A program made the translations under genes and the position numbers. This document shows positions 25,549 through 35,348 of a stretch of 64,000 nt of DNA, piece after piece. A model generated the notes under the pieces. That model searched no databases. It was given only the letters and a program-made list of their open reading frames with translations, and was not told the DNA's origin. Source of the DNA: JALOTE01 sp031422195 (GTDB lineage Bacteria > Pseudomonadota > Alphaproteobacteria > Rhizobiales > Rhizobiaceae); assembly GCA_031422195.1 (NCBI GenBank), contig JANOPZ010000043.1, positions 1 to 64,000 of the forward strand, in the 5' to 3' direction. Every line of letters starts with the position of its first letter. Position 1 is the first letter of the stretch.

Positions 25549-26622
25549 ATGGCTTCGGTAACGGTCGAAAAACTCGAAAAAAAATACGGAAGCCTGACGG
25601 TTTTGCACGGCATCGATCTCAAAGTTGATGATGGACAATTTGTCGTTCTGCTTGGACCGTCGGGCTGCGGTAAATCAACGTTACTGCGCATGATTGCAGG
25701 CTTAGAGCCGATTTCCGGCGGTGACGTGAACATCGGGGATCGAAGGGTCAACGACATTCACCCCAAAGACCGCAACATCGCAATGGTGTTCCAAAACTAT
25801 GCGCTTTATGCGCATATGAGCGTTCGTGAAAACATGGCGTTTTCGATGCGTCTTAAAAAGGCGTCGCAAGCCGAAATGGATAAAGCGGTTAATTGGGCTG
25901 CTGGTATTTTAAGCTTGGAGCCTTATCTCGACCGCTATCCAAAGGAATTGTCTGGCGGGCAACGCCAACGCGTCGCGATGGGACGCGCCATTGTGCGTAA
26001 CCCTGATGTGTTTTTGTTTGACGAGCCATTGTCCAACTTGGATGCAAAGCTGCGCGTGCAGATGCGCACCGAAATAAAACAGCTGCATCAGCGCCTAAAG
26101 ACCACAACCATTTACGTCACACACGACCAAATAGAAGCTATGACCATGGCCGATGTCGTGGTCATCATGCGTGACGGGTTGATTGAGCAAATGGGCTCTC
26201 CGCTCGATATTTATGACAATCCGAATAATTTATTTGTGGCCCAATTTATCGGATCGCCCGGTATGAACTTGATTGAGGGTCTTGTGGTTGCCAACGATAA
26301 GGGTGGCAAAGCGGTTAAAGCTGGCGAACTGATGTTGCAAATTCCAAGCGGCAATTCAGCTCAAATTGGCCAGAGCATTTTATATGGCATTCGGCCCGAA
26401 CACCTGAACTGCGCAATGACGGGTGACGGCCTACCAATGAGCGTTTCGGTCGTTGAGCCAACAGGCCCTGAAATCCATCTGTTTGGCACTTTGGCAGGAG
26501 CCGAAATCTGTGCCATTTCAAGAGAACGTCTTGGCTGGAAATCTGGTGAAACCGTGTTTTTAACTCCTGATCTCAACCATATTCATTTGTTTGATGCCGC
26601 CACCAAAAACGCGATAAGATGA
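25549..26622 (+). CDS. ABC sugar importer 2, ATPase (MalK/UgpC type)
   Basis: A 357-residue ATPase of the CUT1 family. Walker A is GPSGCGKSTLLR, the signature LSGGQRQRVAMGRAI, Walker B VFLFDEPLSNLDAKLR, and the switch region YVTHDQIEAMTMAD. The C-terminal TOBE region has YGIRPEHLNCA and VVEPTGPEIHLFG. I chose the ATG at 25549, where the conserved N-terminus MASVTVEKLEKKYG begins; the frame is open further upstream. It is the last gene of the second importer and of the carbohydrate region; the tRNA-Arg gene follows on the other strand. Confidence 0.92.
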   Translation: MASVTVEKLEKKYGSLTVLHGIDLKVDDGQFVVLLGPSGCGKSTLLRMIAGLEPISGGDVNIGDRRVNDIHPKDRNIAMVFQNYALYAHMSVRENMAFSMRLKKASQAEMDKAVNWAAGILSLEPYLDRYPKELSGGQRQRVAMGRAIVRNPDVFLFDEPLSNLDAKLRVQMRTEIKQLHQRLKTTTIYVTHDQIEAMTMADVVVIMRDGLIEQMGSPLDIYDNPNNLFVAQFIGSPGMNLIEGLVVANDKGGKAVKAGELMLQIPSGNSAQIGQSILYGIRPEHLNCAMTGDGLPMSVSVVEPTGPEIHLFGTLAGAEICAISRERLGWKSGETVFLTPDLNHIHLFDAATKNAIR

Positions 26623-26689
26623 CCCGTTAACTGACGCCTTTTTCCCAAAGCGGCAATAATTGATTGATCAATTTTCTCACATGTCAGAT

Positions 26690-26766
<77 letters not shown>

Positions 26767-26782
26767 GCATATCAGCCATTCA

Positions 26783-26801
26783 CGGTGCTTATTGAGCACC
26801 G
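26783..26801. other. Short perfect hairpin between tRNA-Arg and the photolyase gene
   Basis: CGGTGCT and AGCACCG form a seven-base stem with a five-base loop, 17 bases upstream of the tRNA 5' end. There is no T run on either strand. It might end photolyase transcription or mark tRNA leader processing; neither is shown. Confidence 0.4.
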
Positions 26802-26895
26802 GCTTTGCGCAATCAGGCAATATCAGAGAGTTTTACTGAAAGAAAGACGGGTTGGGTTGCGAGCAACGTTTGCAAACCGAATTTTTGTTTCTCTC

Positions 26896-28470
26896 TTAAT
26901 CAAACAAATCTTTTTGCGACCTTGCTTCCACGCCGCTACGGGGATTGTTTGCCCGCTTTAATTGTTGGGGTGAGGGCAAGCCTGCTTTGCGACTGCCATG
27001 TTTGGTTTGTATTGCATCAGCCGCACTATGAAACGCTGCGCCTTTACGCGGGGCGTGCAAACGTTCGCGCGCGTGGCGCATTGCATCTGTTACAGTGATG
27101 ATTGGCTTTGGATAAATGGTGGAGCGGGCATCGATTAAGCTATCCTCGGACCAAGGATCATGGAGAAATATCAGGGGTGCATGCCGCAGTTCCGGTACCC
27201 AGCGGCGGATAAACGCGCCGTCCTTATCGTGCTCTAACCCCTGTTTTATCGGGTTATAAATGCGGATGGTGTTGATGCCCGTCAGGCCGGATTGCATCTG
27301 CACCTGGCTCCAATGAATGCCGGGTTCATAGTCTGTGAATTGTCTTGCCAGATGCAGCCCGGTTTCGCGCCAAGGCAAATCCAGTAAATGGCTGGCAAAA
27401 GACATCTGCATGGCCCGCATTCGAAAGTTGAGCCAGCCGGTTTCATGAAGTGACCGCATACACGCATCAACAAATGGAACGCCGGTGGTTCCATTTTGCC
27501 AAGCCAACAAAGTCGCTTGATGTGCGCTGCGATTATCACGGTTGCGCAAATGCGGATGCAGTGCCTCAAACTCAATTGACGGTTGGTTTTCCAGCTTTTG
27601 TGTAAAATGATCCCGCCAATGCAGACGGCTGACAAATGACGTCATTACAGCGTGCCATTGAGCAGCATTCAATGAATAATCCGTTTTCAGTTCCACCATC
27701 CGCGCCAAAGCAGCTTGCGTAACTTCACGGACCGACAAGGTTCCGTAAGCCAAATGCGTGGAAAGACGCGAGCAGTGCAATGCACCTAAACTGGGCGATG
27801 ACATGGCGCGCCGGTAAGGTAGGCCAGAAACAGTGAGAAACTGATCAAATTGCATCAGCCCGGCTTTGCGCCCGCCTTGCTGACGAACCTTGCAAAAATC
27901 ATATTTCAAATTCAAATCTTGCGCTGTTGGAATAATACCGGGGTCAACAGGGAACCCTGCTTCTGCCAGCGGTGTTAGCAGCGGTGCTGGTGTTTGCGGC
28001 TGCAACATCGTTGCATCCCAGCACCTCGCCCAGCCATCACGGGTTTTGAGCTTCCGGATAACACCGTTCTGCGAAAACTCGTGAAAGGCAACACCTGATT
28101 GCCTTGCCCAAGCGGCAACGGCCTTGTCACGCGCAAATGTCCAATCATTGCCGGTTTCTTCATGGGCAAAAAGCCCGGCAATTCTGTGTTGCCGATGAAG
28201 GCGTGCAAGAATTGAAACCGCATCGCCTTGGCGCACAATCAGCGCTTGGCCAGACCGCAAAAGATCGTCACGCAGTTCAACCAAACAATCATGGATAAAC
28301 GCGTATTGGCGTGCTGACGTGTCTGGCTGTTTCCAATACTCATTTTCAACAATATAGAGCGGCAATACGGGCAGCCCGGCCAAACAAGCCGCTGCCAGTG
28401 CCGCATGATCTTGTGTGCGCAGGTCTCGCTTGAACCAGACGACATTGATCGGTTGATTATCATTCACCAT
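26896..28470 (-). CDS. Cryptochrome/photolyase-family FAD flavoprotein
   Basis: A 524-residue protein with an N-terminal antenna-binding Rossmann domain (VVWFKRDLRTQDHAAL) and a C-terminal FAD-binding helical domain (about residues 200-480: RLHWRDHF, GVPFVDACMRSLHETGWLNFRMRAMQMSF, IRIYNPIKQG, GAFIRRWVPEL). It would bind FAD and act as a light-dependent DNA repair enzyme or a light receptor. By hand alignment the Trp at the flavin end of the classical electron-transfer triad is not conserved (GIHWSQVQMQSG replaces the NNGGWQW segment of E. coli PhrB), and the Asn facing flavin N5 is also replaced. It therefore belongs to a non-classical subgroup. It is divergent from cysD across about 220 bp. 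Confidence 0.85.
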   Translation of the reverse strand: MVNDNQPINVVWFKRDLRTQDHAALAAACLAGLPVLPLYIVENEYWKQPDTSARQYAFIHDCLVELRDDLLRSGQALIVRQGDAVSILARLHRQHRIAGLFAHEETGNDWTFARDKAVAAWARQSGVAFHEFSQNGVIRKLKTRDGWARCWDATMLQPQTPAPLLTPLAEAGFPVDPGIIPTAQDLNLKYDFCKVRQQGGRKAGLMQFDQFLTVSGLPYRRAMSSPSLGALHCSRLSTHLAYGTLSVREVTQAALARMVELKTDYSLNAAQWHAVMTSFVSRLHWRDHFTQKLENQPSIEFEALHPHLRNRDNRSAHQATLLAWQNGTTGVPFVDACMRSLHETGWLNFRMRAMQMSFASHLLDLPWRETGLHLARQFTDYEPGIHWSQVQMQSGLTGINTIRIYNPIKQGLEHDKDGAFIRRWVPELRHAPLIFLHDPWSEDSLIDARSTIYPKPIITVTDAMRHARERLHAPRKGAAFHSAADAIQTKHGSRKAGLPSPQQLKRANNPRSGVEARSQKDLFD

Positions 28471-28694
28471 ATGTTCTTATATCCCAGCCTTCGGCCGGTT
28501 GCCAGTATTCAATGACGCAAAAATAATCATGCGTATTTTGCCAGATTGGCAAAACGTCATTTCACCAAACTTTGCCATCGCGCCAATGACGACTTATTTT
28601 CTGGCTGTGTCGCACCCGAGCGTTGCGAAAGCGTTGTTCAATAGCTATGCCCGGTTGCAGCCCCGATCCATGCCAATTGCCGGCAGGAACCACT

Positions 28695-29600
28695 ATGACG
28701 CGCCAACTCTCGCATCTCGACCGGCTTGAAGCCGAAGCCATCCATGTTTTTCGTGAAGTGGCCGCCAATTTTGCAAAGCCGGTCATGCTGTATTCCGTCG
28801 GCAAAGACTCGTCAGTTTTGCTTCATCTTGCGTTGAAAGCGTTTTATCCTGCGCCACCGCCTTTCCCGTTTTTGCATGTTGATACACGCTGGAAATTCCG
28901 CGAAATGTATGAGTTTCGCGACCGTCTGGCCAATGAGTTGGGGTTTGATTTGCTGGTGCACATCAACCCCGATGGTATCGCGCAAAATATGAACCCGTTT
29001 GATTTCGGCTCAAACACCCACACCCATGTGATGAAGACGGTGGGCCTGAGGCAAGCACTCGATAAATATGGTTTTGATGCAGCCTTTGGTGGCGCACGGC
29101 GGGACGAGGAAAAAAGCCGCGCTAAGGAGCGCATTTTTTCCTTCCGTGATGAGAAACATACCTGGGACCCGAAAAACCAGCGTCCAGAAATGTGGAAAAT
29201 TTACAACACCAAGGTCAAGCCGGGCGAGAGCATTCGAGCGTTTCCGATTTCCAATTGGACAGAACTTGATATTTGGCAGTATATTTTGCGCGAAAGTATC
29301 GAAATTGTACCCCTTTATTTTGCCGCCAAACGCCCGGTAATTGAGCGCGATGGTATGCTGATGATGGTTGATGATGACCGCTTGAAATTGCGGGCTGGCG
29401 AGATTCCTGGAAGTCGCATGATCCGGTTTCGCACACTTGGCTGTTATCCTTTAACCGGCGCAATTGAGTCTGACGCAACATCGCTCGAAGCCATTGTGCG
29501 TGAAATGCTGGTGGCGCGAACATCTGAGCGGCAAGGCCGCATGATCGACAAAGATGAATCGGGTTCGATGGAGAAGAAAAAACGTGAGGGGTATTTCTAA
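28695..29600 (+). CDS. cysD: Sulfate adenylyltransferase small subunit CysD
   Basis: A 301-residue PP-loop ATP sulfurylase subunit that, with CysN, makes adenosine 5'-phosphosulfate from sulfate and ATP. It has the PP-loop-like YSVGKDSSVLLHLALKAF, FLHVDTRWKFREM, FGGARRDEEKSRAKER and FRTLGCYPLTGAIES. The start chosen is the ATG at 28695, where the homologous sequence begins; the frame is open upstream to 28623. It overlaps cysNC by one base (TAATG). The three-gene set cysD-cysNC-cysQ is the rhizobial arrangement. Confidence 0.95.
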   Translation: MTRQLSHLDRLEAEAIHVFREVAANFAKPVMLYSVGKDSSVLLHLALKAFYPAPPPFPFLHVDTRWKFREMYEFRDRLANELGFDLLVHINPDGIAQNMNPFDFGSNTHTHVMKTVGLRQALDKYGFDAAFGGARRDEEKSRAKERIFSFRDEKHTWDPKNQRPEMWKIYNTKVKPGESIRAFPISNWTELDIWQYILRESIEIVPLYFAAKRPVIERDGMLMMVDDDRLKLRAGEIPGSRMIRFRTLGCYPLTGAIESDATSLEAIVREMLVARTSERQGRMIDKDESGSMEKKKREGYF

Positions 29601-31513
29601 TGGATACAACCTTGCTGGACGATATTATACCGGAGTCTGATGAAGGCATCCGCGCCTATATGAAAGCGCAGGAGCATAAAAGCCTTTTACGCTTCTTAAC
29701 CTGTGGCTCGGTTGATGACGGCAAATCCACTTTAATCGGACGTCTGCTTTACGACACCAAATTGATTTTTGAAGACCAGCTTGCAGCTCTCAAAAACGAC
29801 AGCAAAAAGCACGGCACCACGGGCGAAGAGTTTGATTTTGCACTGCTGGTCGACGGTCTCGAAGCCGAGCGCGAACAAGGCATCACAATCGATGTCGCCT
29901 ATCGTTTCTTTGCCACACCCGCACGCAAGTTTATTGTCGCCGACACCCCGGGCCATGAGCAATATACCCGTAATATGGCCACAGGCGCATCGTCTGCTGA
30001 TGTTGCTGTTATTTTGATTGATGCGCGCCAAGGCGTGCTCAAACAAACGCGGCGGCATTCGTTTATTGTCTCACAACTCGGGATCAAACATATCGCGCTG
30101 GCGATTAATAAAATTGATCTGGTTGATTATTCTGAAGCTGTTTTTGACCGTATTGTTGGCGAGTATCAGGTTTTTGCAGAAAAACTCGGCTTTGAAAGCA
30201 TTACGCCGGTACCACTGTCTGCGCGTTACGGCGATAATGTCACGACACGCTCGGCCAATATGGCGTGGTTCAAGGGCCAGACACTTCTCGGGTTTCTAGA
30301 AACTGTCGAAACCGCCGCTGAGCTTCAATCCAAACCGTTCCGGTTCCCGGTGCAATATGTAAACCGCCCTAATTTGGATTTCCGCGGGTTCGCCGGAACT
30401 GTTGCTTCTGGCAAAATTGCCAAAGGCGATGCCGTCGTGGCTGCCAAATCTGGCGCTGCATCCCGCATCAAGCGCATTGTGGCGCATGGCGGCGACCGCG
30501 AGGAAGCGATTGCCGGTGAGGCGGTGACGCTGGTTCTTGAAGATGAAATTGAGGTTTCACGCGGCAATATTCTGGTGACCCCGAACGAGCGCCCCTATGT
30601 TGCCGATCAGTTTGCCGCCAATCTTATTTGGTTTGACAATGATCCGCTGTTTCCGGGCAGACCCTATCTTTTGCGCACTGAAGCCGATCAGATTCCGGCA
30701 ACGGTTTCGGCAATAAAGCACCGCATTGACGTCAATACATTCGTACACGAAGCTGCAAAAACGCTTGTCATGAACGAAATTGGCGAATGCAATTTGTCGC
30801 TGCAAGCACCGCTGGCATTCGATACCTATTCAAATAACCGCATCACGGGCGCCTTCGTGTTGATTGACCGTATGACCAATGCCACAGTTGCGGCCGGCAT
30901 GATTTTGCACCCCTTACGCCGTGCGTCGAATGTGCATTGGCAGGCATTGGATGTAACTACCGCATCGCGCGCCGAGCAAAAGCAGCAAAAAGCGCTGACA
31001 TTGTGGTTTACCGGCCTTTCAGGGTCTGGCAAATCAACGATTGCAAATATGCTGGACAAGCGGCTGTTCGCACTGGGTAAACATGCAACCTTGCTCGACG
31101 GTGATAATGTGCGCCACGGTCTCAACCGTGATCTTGGCTTTACAGAAGCTGACCGCATTGAAAACATTCGCCGTGTTGCTGAAGTGGCAAGGCTCATGAC
31201 CGATGCTGGCCTGATCACTATGGTGTCGTTTATTTCGCCGTTTCGTGCTGACCGGCAAATGGCCCGGGAGCGCTTCCCGGATGGCAACTACATTGAAGTG
31301 TTTGTCGATACACCGTTTGATGAATGTGCGGCCCGCGATCCAAAAGGCCTTTATGCCAAGGCTTTAAGGGGCGAGATCAAGAATTTCACCGGTGTTGACA
31401 GCCCTTATGAAGCGCCGGAACACCCTGAGATTCATTTGAAAACATCCGGCCGCGATGTTGCAGAAATGGTGGCTGAAATTGAAAGCTGGCTTAGCACTAA
31501 AGGCTATCTCTAA
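29600..31513 (+). CDS. cysNC: Bifunctional sulfate adenylyltransferase GTPase subunit / APS kinase CysNC
   Basis: A 637-residue fusion. The N-terminal GTPase part (about 1-440) has the P-loop CGSVDDGKSTLIGRLLYD, DTPGHEQYTRNM and NKIDLVD, and drives ATP sulfurylase with CysD. The C-terminal APS kinase (about 450-637) has a second P-loop, FTGLSGSGKSTIANML, and LDGDNVRHGLNRDLGF, and phosphorylates APS to PAPS. This NodQ-like fusion is common in rhizobia. It overlaps cysD and cysQ by one base each. PAPS made here may serve sulfate assimilation or sulfation of surface polysaccharide; no sulfotransferase or PAPS reductase lies in the window. Confidence 0.95.
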   Translation: MDTTLLDDIIPESDEGIRAYMKAQEHKSLLRFLTCGSVDDGKSTLIGRLLYDTKLIFEDQLAALKNDSKKHGTTGEEFDFALLVDGLEAEREQGITIDVAYRFFATPARKFIVADTPGHEQYTRNMATGASSADVAVILIDARQGVLKQTRRHSFIVSQLGIKHIALAINKIDLVDYSEAVFDRIVGEYQVFAEKLGFESITPVPLSARYGDNVTTRSANMAWFKGQTLLGFLETVETAAELQSKPFRFPVQYVNRPNLDFRGFAGTVASGKIAKGDAVVAAKSGAASRIKRIVAHGGDREEAIAGEAVTLVLEDEIEVSRGNILVTPNERPYVADQFAANLIWFDNDPLFPGRPYLLRTEADQIPATVSAIKHRIDVNTFVHEAAKTLVMNEIGECNLSLQAPLAFDTYSNNRITGAFVLIDRMTNATVAAGMILHPLRRASNVHWQALDVTTASRAEQKQQKALTLWFTGLSGSGKSTIANMLDKRLFALGKHATLLDGDNVRHGLNRDLGFTEADRIENIRRVAEVARLMTDAGLITMVSFISPFRADRQMARERFPDGNYIEVFVDTPFDECAARDPKGLYAKALRGEIKNFTGVDSPYEAPEHPEIHLKTSGRDVAEMVAEIESWLSTKGYL

Positions 31514-32268
31514 TGGTTGATTATGCGGCTATGGTCATAGTGCTGGAGCGTTTGGCGCGTGAAGCCGGTGCCGCCATCATGGCGCATTACGATTTAGAAT
31601 GCCGGCTCGACGATAAACACGATGCCTCACCTTTGACAGCAGCAGATCTTGCCGCCGATAAAATTATTTGCGCAGGATTGCATAAGGTTTTCCCCGAAAT
31701 TGGTCTGGTTACTGAAGAGCAGTCCGATACGCACGAAGGCGTTCATGGTATTGACCGATATTTTTTGATTGATCCGCTAGACGGAACTAAAGAATTTTTA
31801 TCCAAAAACGGGCAGTTCACCGTCAATATAGCGTTGATTGAAAACGGCGTTGCCGTTGCCGGTGTCGTGTTTGCGCCCGCCTTAAACCGTATGTTTCAAG
31901 GTGCCAAAGGGCTCGGCGCATCCGAAACAGATGATGCTGGCACAAGACCGATCCATGTAAGGGCCGCGCCACAAAACCGCATTGCTGTTGCCAGCCGGTC
32001 GCATCGCTCCCCTGAAACAGACGCGTTTCTGGTGCAAGAAAACATCACTCATTGCGTGTCAGCCGGTTCAAGTTTGAAATTTTGTTTGGTTGCAGCCGGT
32101 GAGGCCGATATTTACCCGCGTTTTGGTCCAACCATGGAATGGGATACAGCTGCTGGCCAAGCCGTACTCGAAGCTGCGGGTGGCAAAGTTTTAACACCAG
32201 AAGGTGCAGCCTTTCTGTACGGTAAAACCGGTCATCGAAACGGTAATTTTGTCGCGTCTGGTGCTTAA
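31513..32268 (+). CDS. cysQ: 3'(2'),5'-bisphosphate nucleotidase CysQ
   Basis: A 251-residue magnesium-dependent phosphatase of the inositol monophosphatase fold. It converts adenosine 3',5'-bisphosphate, the by-product of PAPS use, to AMP, and can also dephosphorylate PAPS. The motifs are LVTEEQSD (metal Glu), IDPLDGTKEF (metal Asp pair) and MEWDTAAGQAVLEAAGG. It starts at the TAATG junction with cysNC, so sulfate activation and by-product removal are translated together. Confidence 0.93.
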   Translation: MVDYAAMVIVLERLAREAGAAIMAHYDLECRLDDKHDASPLTAADLAADKIICAGLHKVFPEIGLVTEEQSDTHEGVHGIDRYFLIDPLDGTKEFLSKNGQFTVNIALIENGVAVAGVVFAPALNRMFQGAKGLGASETDDAGTRPIHVRAAPQNRIAVASRSHRSPETDAFLVQENITHCVSAGSSLKFCLVAAGEADIYPRFGPTMEWDTAAGQAVLEAAGGKVLTPEGAAFLYGKTGHRNGNFVASGA

Positions 32269-32373
32269 GACGGCTTGCGCTGAAACCGTCGCTTGATTTC
32301 AAAGAATCGCGCCTTTAGCATTGTCATCACTCAATTTATCCAAAGCAGCCTTTGCGGGCCCGGAGAAAACATA

Positions 32374-33939
32374 TTGGCGTCTTCACTTCCAGCCAAAGCA
32401 CCTTTTGATATCTTCATCATTGGCGGTGGGATCAATGGATGCGGGATCGCCCGTGACGCTGCCGGACGGGGCTATCGTGTTGGCTTAGCCGAAATGAATG
32501 ATCTGGCGTCGGGCACATCATCATGGTCAACCAAGCTCATTCATGGTGGCCTTCGTTATTTAGAGCATTATGAATTCCGTTTGGTGCGAGAAGCCTTGAT
32601 GGAGCGTGAAGTACTCTGGGGAATGGCGCCACATATTATATGGCCCCTGCGCTTTGTTCTGCCGCACCAAAAAGGTATCCGTCCAGCATGGCTGGTGCGT
32701 CTTGGGCTGTTTCTTTATGATCATATTGGCGGGCGAAAAGAACTGCCTGCTACCAAAGTGCTTGATCTTGTAACAGATGAGGCTGGTGTTGCCCTGAAGT
32801 CTGGCTTTGGCAAAGCATTTGAATATTCTGACTGCTGGGTCAACGATGCCCGTTTGGTTGTGCTCAATGCTATGGATGCCCGCGCCCATGGCGCTGATAT
32901 CCGCACCCGCATTAAGGTGGTGTCAGCAAAACGGGAAACATTGACAGAAATTGGGCCAATTTGGCGTATCCAGCTTGAAGATACGCAAAGTGGCACACGA
33001 ACCGAAGTGTTATCGCGCCTGATCGTCAATGCTGCAGGCCCATGGGTGGACGGCGTTTTGGCCGCTGCGGTTGGCATGAACAGCAAGAATGTACGCTTGG
33101 TGCAAGGCAGCCATATTGTCATCAAACAGAAATTTTGCCATCAGCGGGCTTATTTCTTTCAAAACAGCGATAACCGGATTTTCTTTGCCATTCCTTATGA
33201 GCGTGATTTCACATTGATTGGGACGACCGATCAGGATTATGCGGGCGACCCGGCTCATGTTGCGATTACCGAAAAAGAAATCGACTACCTCATCACCGGT
33301 GCAGGCGCTTACTTCAAAGAGCCGATCACACGAGATGACATTGTGTGGACGTATTCCGGCGTGCGGCCCTTGTTTGACGATGGCGCATCCGCTGCTCAGG
33401 AAGCCACCCGTGATTATGTGCTGAAAGCTGAAGGCGGCGGCGATATCGCACCTCTGATCAACATATTCGGCGGTAAAATCACCACGTACCGACGGCTTGC
33501 GGAATCTATGCTTGAGAAAATCGAAAGCCTTATTGGCAGCAAAGGCTCGCCTTGGACGCGCAAGGCCACTTTGCCTGGCGGCGATTTTGCCAATTCGGGT
33601 TATGAGGCTTTGGTGGCGCAATATCAGCAGGACTATCCGTTTCTGCCGGAAGGCATGGCGCATAGGTTGGTACGGCTCTATGGAACCCGTACCGCCGATA
33701 TTTTGGTGGGCGCATCAAAATACAGCGATCTTGGTGAAGACTTCTCAGTTAGCCTGACGGAATCCGAGGTTGATTATTTAATGCGTGAAGAATGGGCCAT
33801 GTCGGTTGACGATGTGTTGTGGAGGCGCACCAAGCTTGGATTGATCATGAGTGCATCTGCCGAAAAGCACCTTGATCAATTTATAGTGTCAAAGCTGTCG
33901 GGAAAAGCCACGAGACGCCGCAAAACGAAAGTACAATGA
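32374..33939 (+). CDS. glpD: Aerobic glycerol-3-phosphate dehydrogenase GlpD
   Basis: A membrane-associated FAD enzyme of about 521 residues that oxidises glycerol 3-phosphate to DHAP and passes electrons to quinone. It has the FAD-binding FIIGGGINGCGIARDAAGRG, ASGTSSWSTKLIHGGLRYLEHYEF, NAAGPWVDGV and FGGKITTYRRLAESMLEK. I chose a TTG start at 32374 with GGAGAA eight bases upstream, because an upstream ATG would add about 27 unconserved residues. It stands alone; no glpF, glpK or glpR is adjacent. It could take up glycerol 3-phosphate arising from the polyol routes encoded further left. Confidence 0.93.
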   Translation: MASSLPAKAPFDIFIIGGGINGCGIARDAAGRGYRVGLAEMNDLASGTSSWSTKLIHGGLRYLEHYEFRLVREALMEREVLWGMAPHIIWPLRFVLPHQKGIRPAWLVRLGLFLYDHIGGRKELPATKVLDLVTDEAGVALKSGFGKAFEYSDCWVNDARLVVLNAMDARAHGADIRTRIKVVSAKRETLTEIGPIWRIQLEDTQSGTRTEVLSRLIVNAAGPWVDGVLAAAVGMNSKNVRLVQGSHIVIKQKFCHQRAYFFQNSDNRIFFAIPYERDFTLIGTTDQDYAGDPAHVAITEKEIDYLITGAGAYFKEPITRDDIVWTYSGVRPLFDDGASAAQEATRDYVLKAEGGGDIAPLINIFGGKITTYRRLAESMLEKIESLIGSKGSPWTRKATLPGGDFANSGYEALVAQYQQDYPFLPEGMAHRLVRLYGTRTADILVGASKYSDLGEDFSVSLTESEVDYLMREEWAMSVDDVLWRRTKLGLIMSASAEKHLDQFIVSKLSGKATRRRKTKVQ

Positions 33940-34141
33940 AAGCGGTGGTAGCCGCCGGGTTCAGCGGCCCGTTCGTAAACCCAACCATCACGATATAAAT
34001 AACCAACCGTGCTATGAGTATCGACCACACCGCTTGGAGCCATTTGCCCCATCCCCATGAATTTTAAGCGGGGTTATTTGCCCCGCCATAAAATTCAATT
34101 TCGTTGGCAAAACTCAAAGGCCATTTTTGAAGGCTAACGCG

Positions 34142-35158
34142 TTAAGCTGCCTGTAAATCTCTAAAACCGATCATTCGTTTTTGTGCTTCATCCCACAAAG
34201 TGAGCCGCACACATTTCAGGCTTGCCCAAAAGGTGAGGCGTGTTTCACCCTTAAGCTCAGGAAAATGCTTGATGACTTCCGGCAATCGGTAGAACGGAAT
34301 ACGGCTGGCGATATGGTGCACATTGTGAATGCCGATATGACCTGTCATCCACATGAGCCATTTTGGTAAATCGTAAAAACTCGACCCGTCGAGCGCCGCT
34401 TTTTCGCGTTCCCATTCAGGGGCACGCGCCCAAAAGGTTGGATCAAACTGGTGTTGAACATAAAACAACCAAACCCCGATGACAGCGCCAGCAAGGACGA
34501 CGGGGATATGCACCAGCAAAAGCGCTGCCCATCCAAAAACAGCCACAACCAAAACCGCAAGCGCCAACAGCCCAAGATTGGTTCCCATGGCTGATGCCCA
34601 GGGCAGAACGCCTTTGTCCATGTAGCCCACAGGCAGACGATGCTGCAAAGCAAACATATAGACCGGTCCAATGGCAAACATCACAAGCGGATGACGGTAG
34701 GCGCGGTATTTGAGTTTACCAACTGCGCTTAAAGCACTGTATTCGGCAACGGTTAGCGTATCGATATCGCCATGGCCGCGTTTATCGAGGTTACCGTGGC
34801 TGGCATGATGCATCGCATGGGCATGACGCCAAACATCGTAAGGGGTCAGCGTGAGCACGCCCAAAGCGCGGCCAACCCAGGTATTGGCAGTTTCAGAGGC
34901 AAACAGAGCGCCATGCCCGCAATCATGCTGCATGATAAATACGCGCACAACCGCAAAGGCACCCGGGATAATGGCTAAGGGCGCAAACCAGTAGCTGATT
35001 GAAATGGCGGTGTAAGCAAAGGCCCAACATGCGGCAAACAAGCCTAATGTCGCCAGTAACGCCATTGTACCGCGAGCGTTGTTGGGTGTAGCATAGGGCA
35101 TTAAACGGCGGGACCAACGGATATTCTCATGGGCTTCATCAACACTGATCGTCGTCAT
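34142..35158 (-). CDS. Membrane fatty acid desaturase
   Basis: A 338-residue integral-membrane di-iron desaturase. All three histidine boxes are visible: QHDCGHGALF, HAHAMHHASHG and HNVHHIASRIPFYRLPE. Four or more hydrophobic segments surround them (LLATLGLFAACWAFAYTAISI, LGLLALAVLVVAVFGWAALLL). The box spacing and the HNVHH third box fit the delta-12/omega-3 type acting on acyl chains of membrane lipids. It is transcribed away from metA, from which 330 bp separate it, and its end converges on glpD across 202 bp that contain only a weak GC hairpin near 34068-34086. Confidence 0.9.
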   Translation of the reverse strand: MTTISVDEAHENIRWSRRLMPYATPNNARGTMALLATLGLFAACWAFAYTAISISYWFAPLAIIPGAFAVVRVFIMQHDCGHGALFASETANTWVGRALGVLTLTPYDVWRHAHAMHHASHGNLDKRGHGDIDTLTVAEYSALSAVGKLKYRAYRHPLVMFAIGPVYMFALQHRLPVGYMDKGVLPWASAMGTNLGLLALAVLVVAVFGWAALLLVHIPVVLAGAVIGVWLFYVQHQFDPTFWARAPEWEREKAALDGSSFYDLPKWLMWMTGHIGIHNVHHIASRIPFYRLPEVIKHFPELKGETRLTFWASLKCVRLTLWDEAQKRMIGFRDLQAA

Positions 35159-35316
35159 TCATAGCCCCGGATTTTGCTGCACAAATTCAAGCGAATCTTT
35201 TTACGCGTCGTTTAGACACTTTCGATCACATATCAATTAACAATGCACGTTGGCATTTCAATGACAGGTCGCGGCATATCAGCCTTTTTAGTCTTATAAA
35301 GAACCTTTTGCTTAAG

Positions 35317-35345
35317 TTGACGTCGTCAAGCGTTAAGCCTATTTA
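35317..35345 (+). promoter_or_regulatory. Promoter of metA, immediately upstream of the riboswitch
   Basis: TTGACG (35317-35322) and TATTTA (35340-35345) stand 17 bases apart. The predicted start of transcription falls at about 35350, just where the SAM-II aptamer begins. This placement supports both calls. Confidence 0.6.
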
Positions 35346-35348
35346 TGG

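Noticed and set aside
33876..34058. Minus-strand frame of 60 codons after glpD, with a GC hairpin just upstream
   Set aside because: No ribosome binding site, overlaps the glpD 3' end, and no recognisable family; kept as unlikely.
34068..34086. GCGGGG/CCCCGC hairpin between glpD and the desaturase gene
   Set aside because: A six-base stem with no T run on either strand; too weak to call as a terminator.
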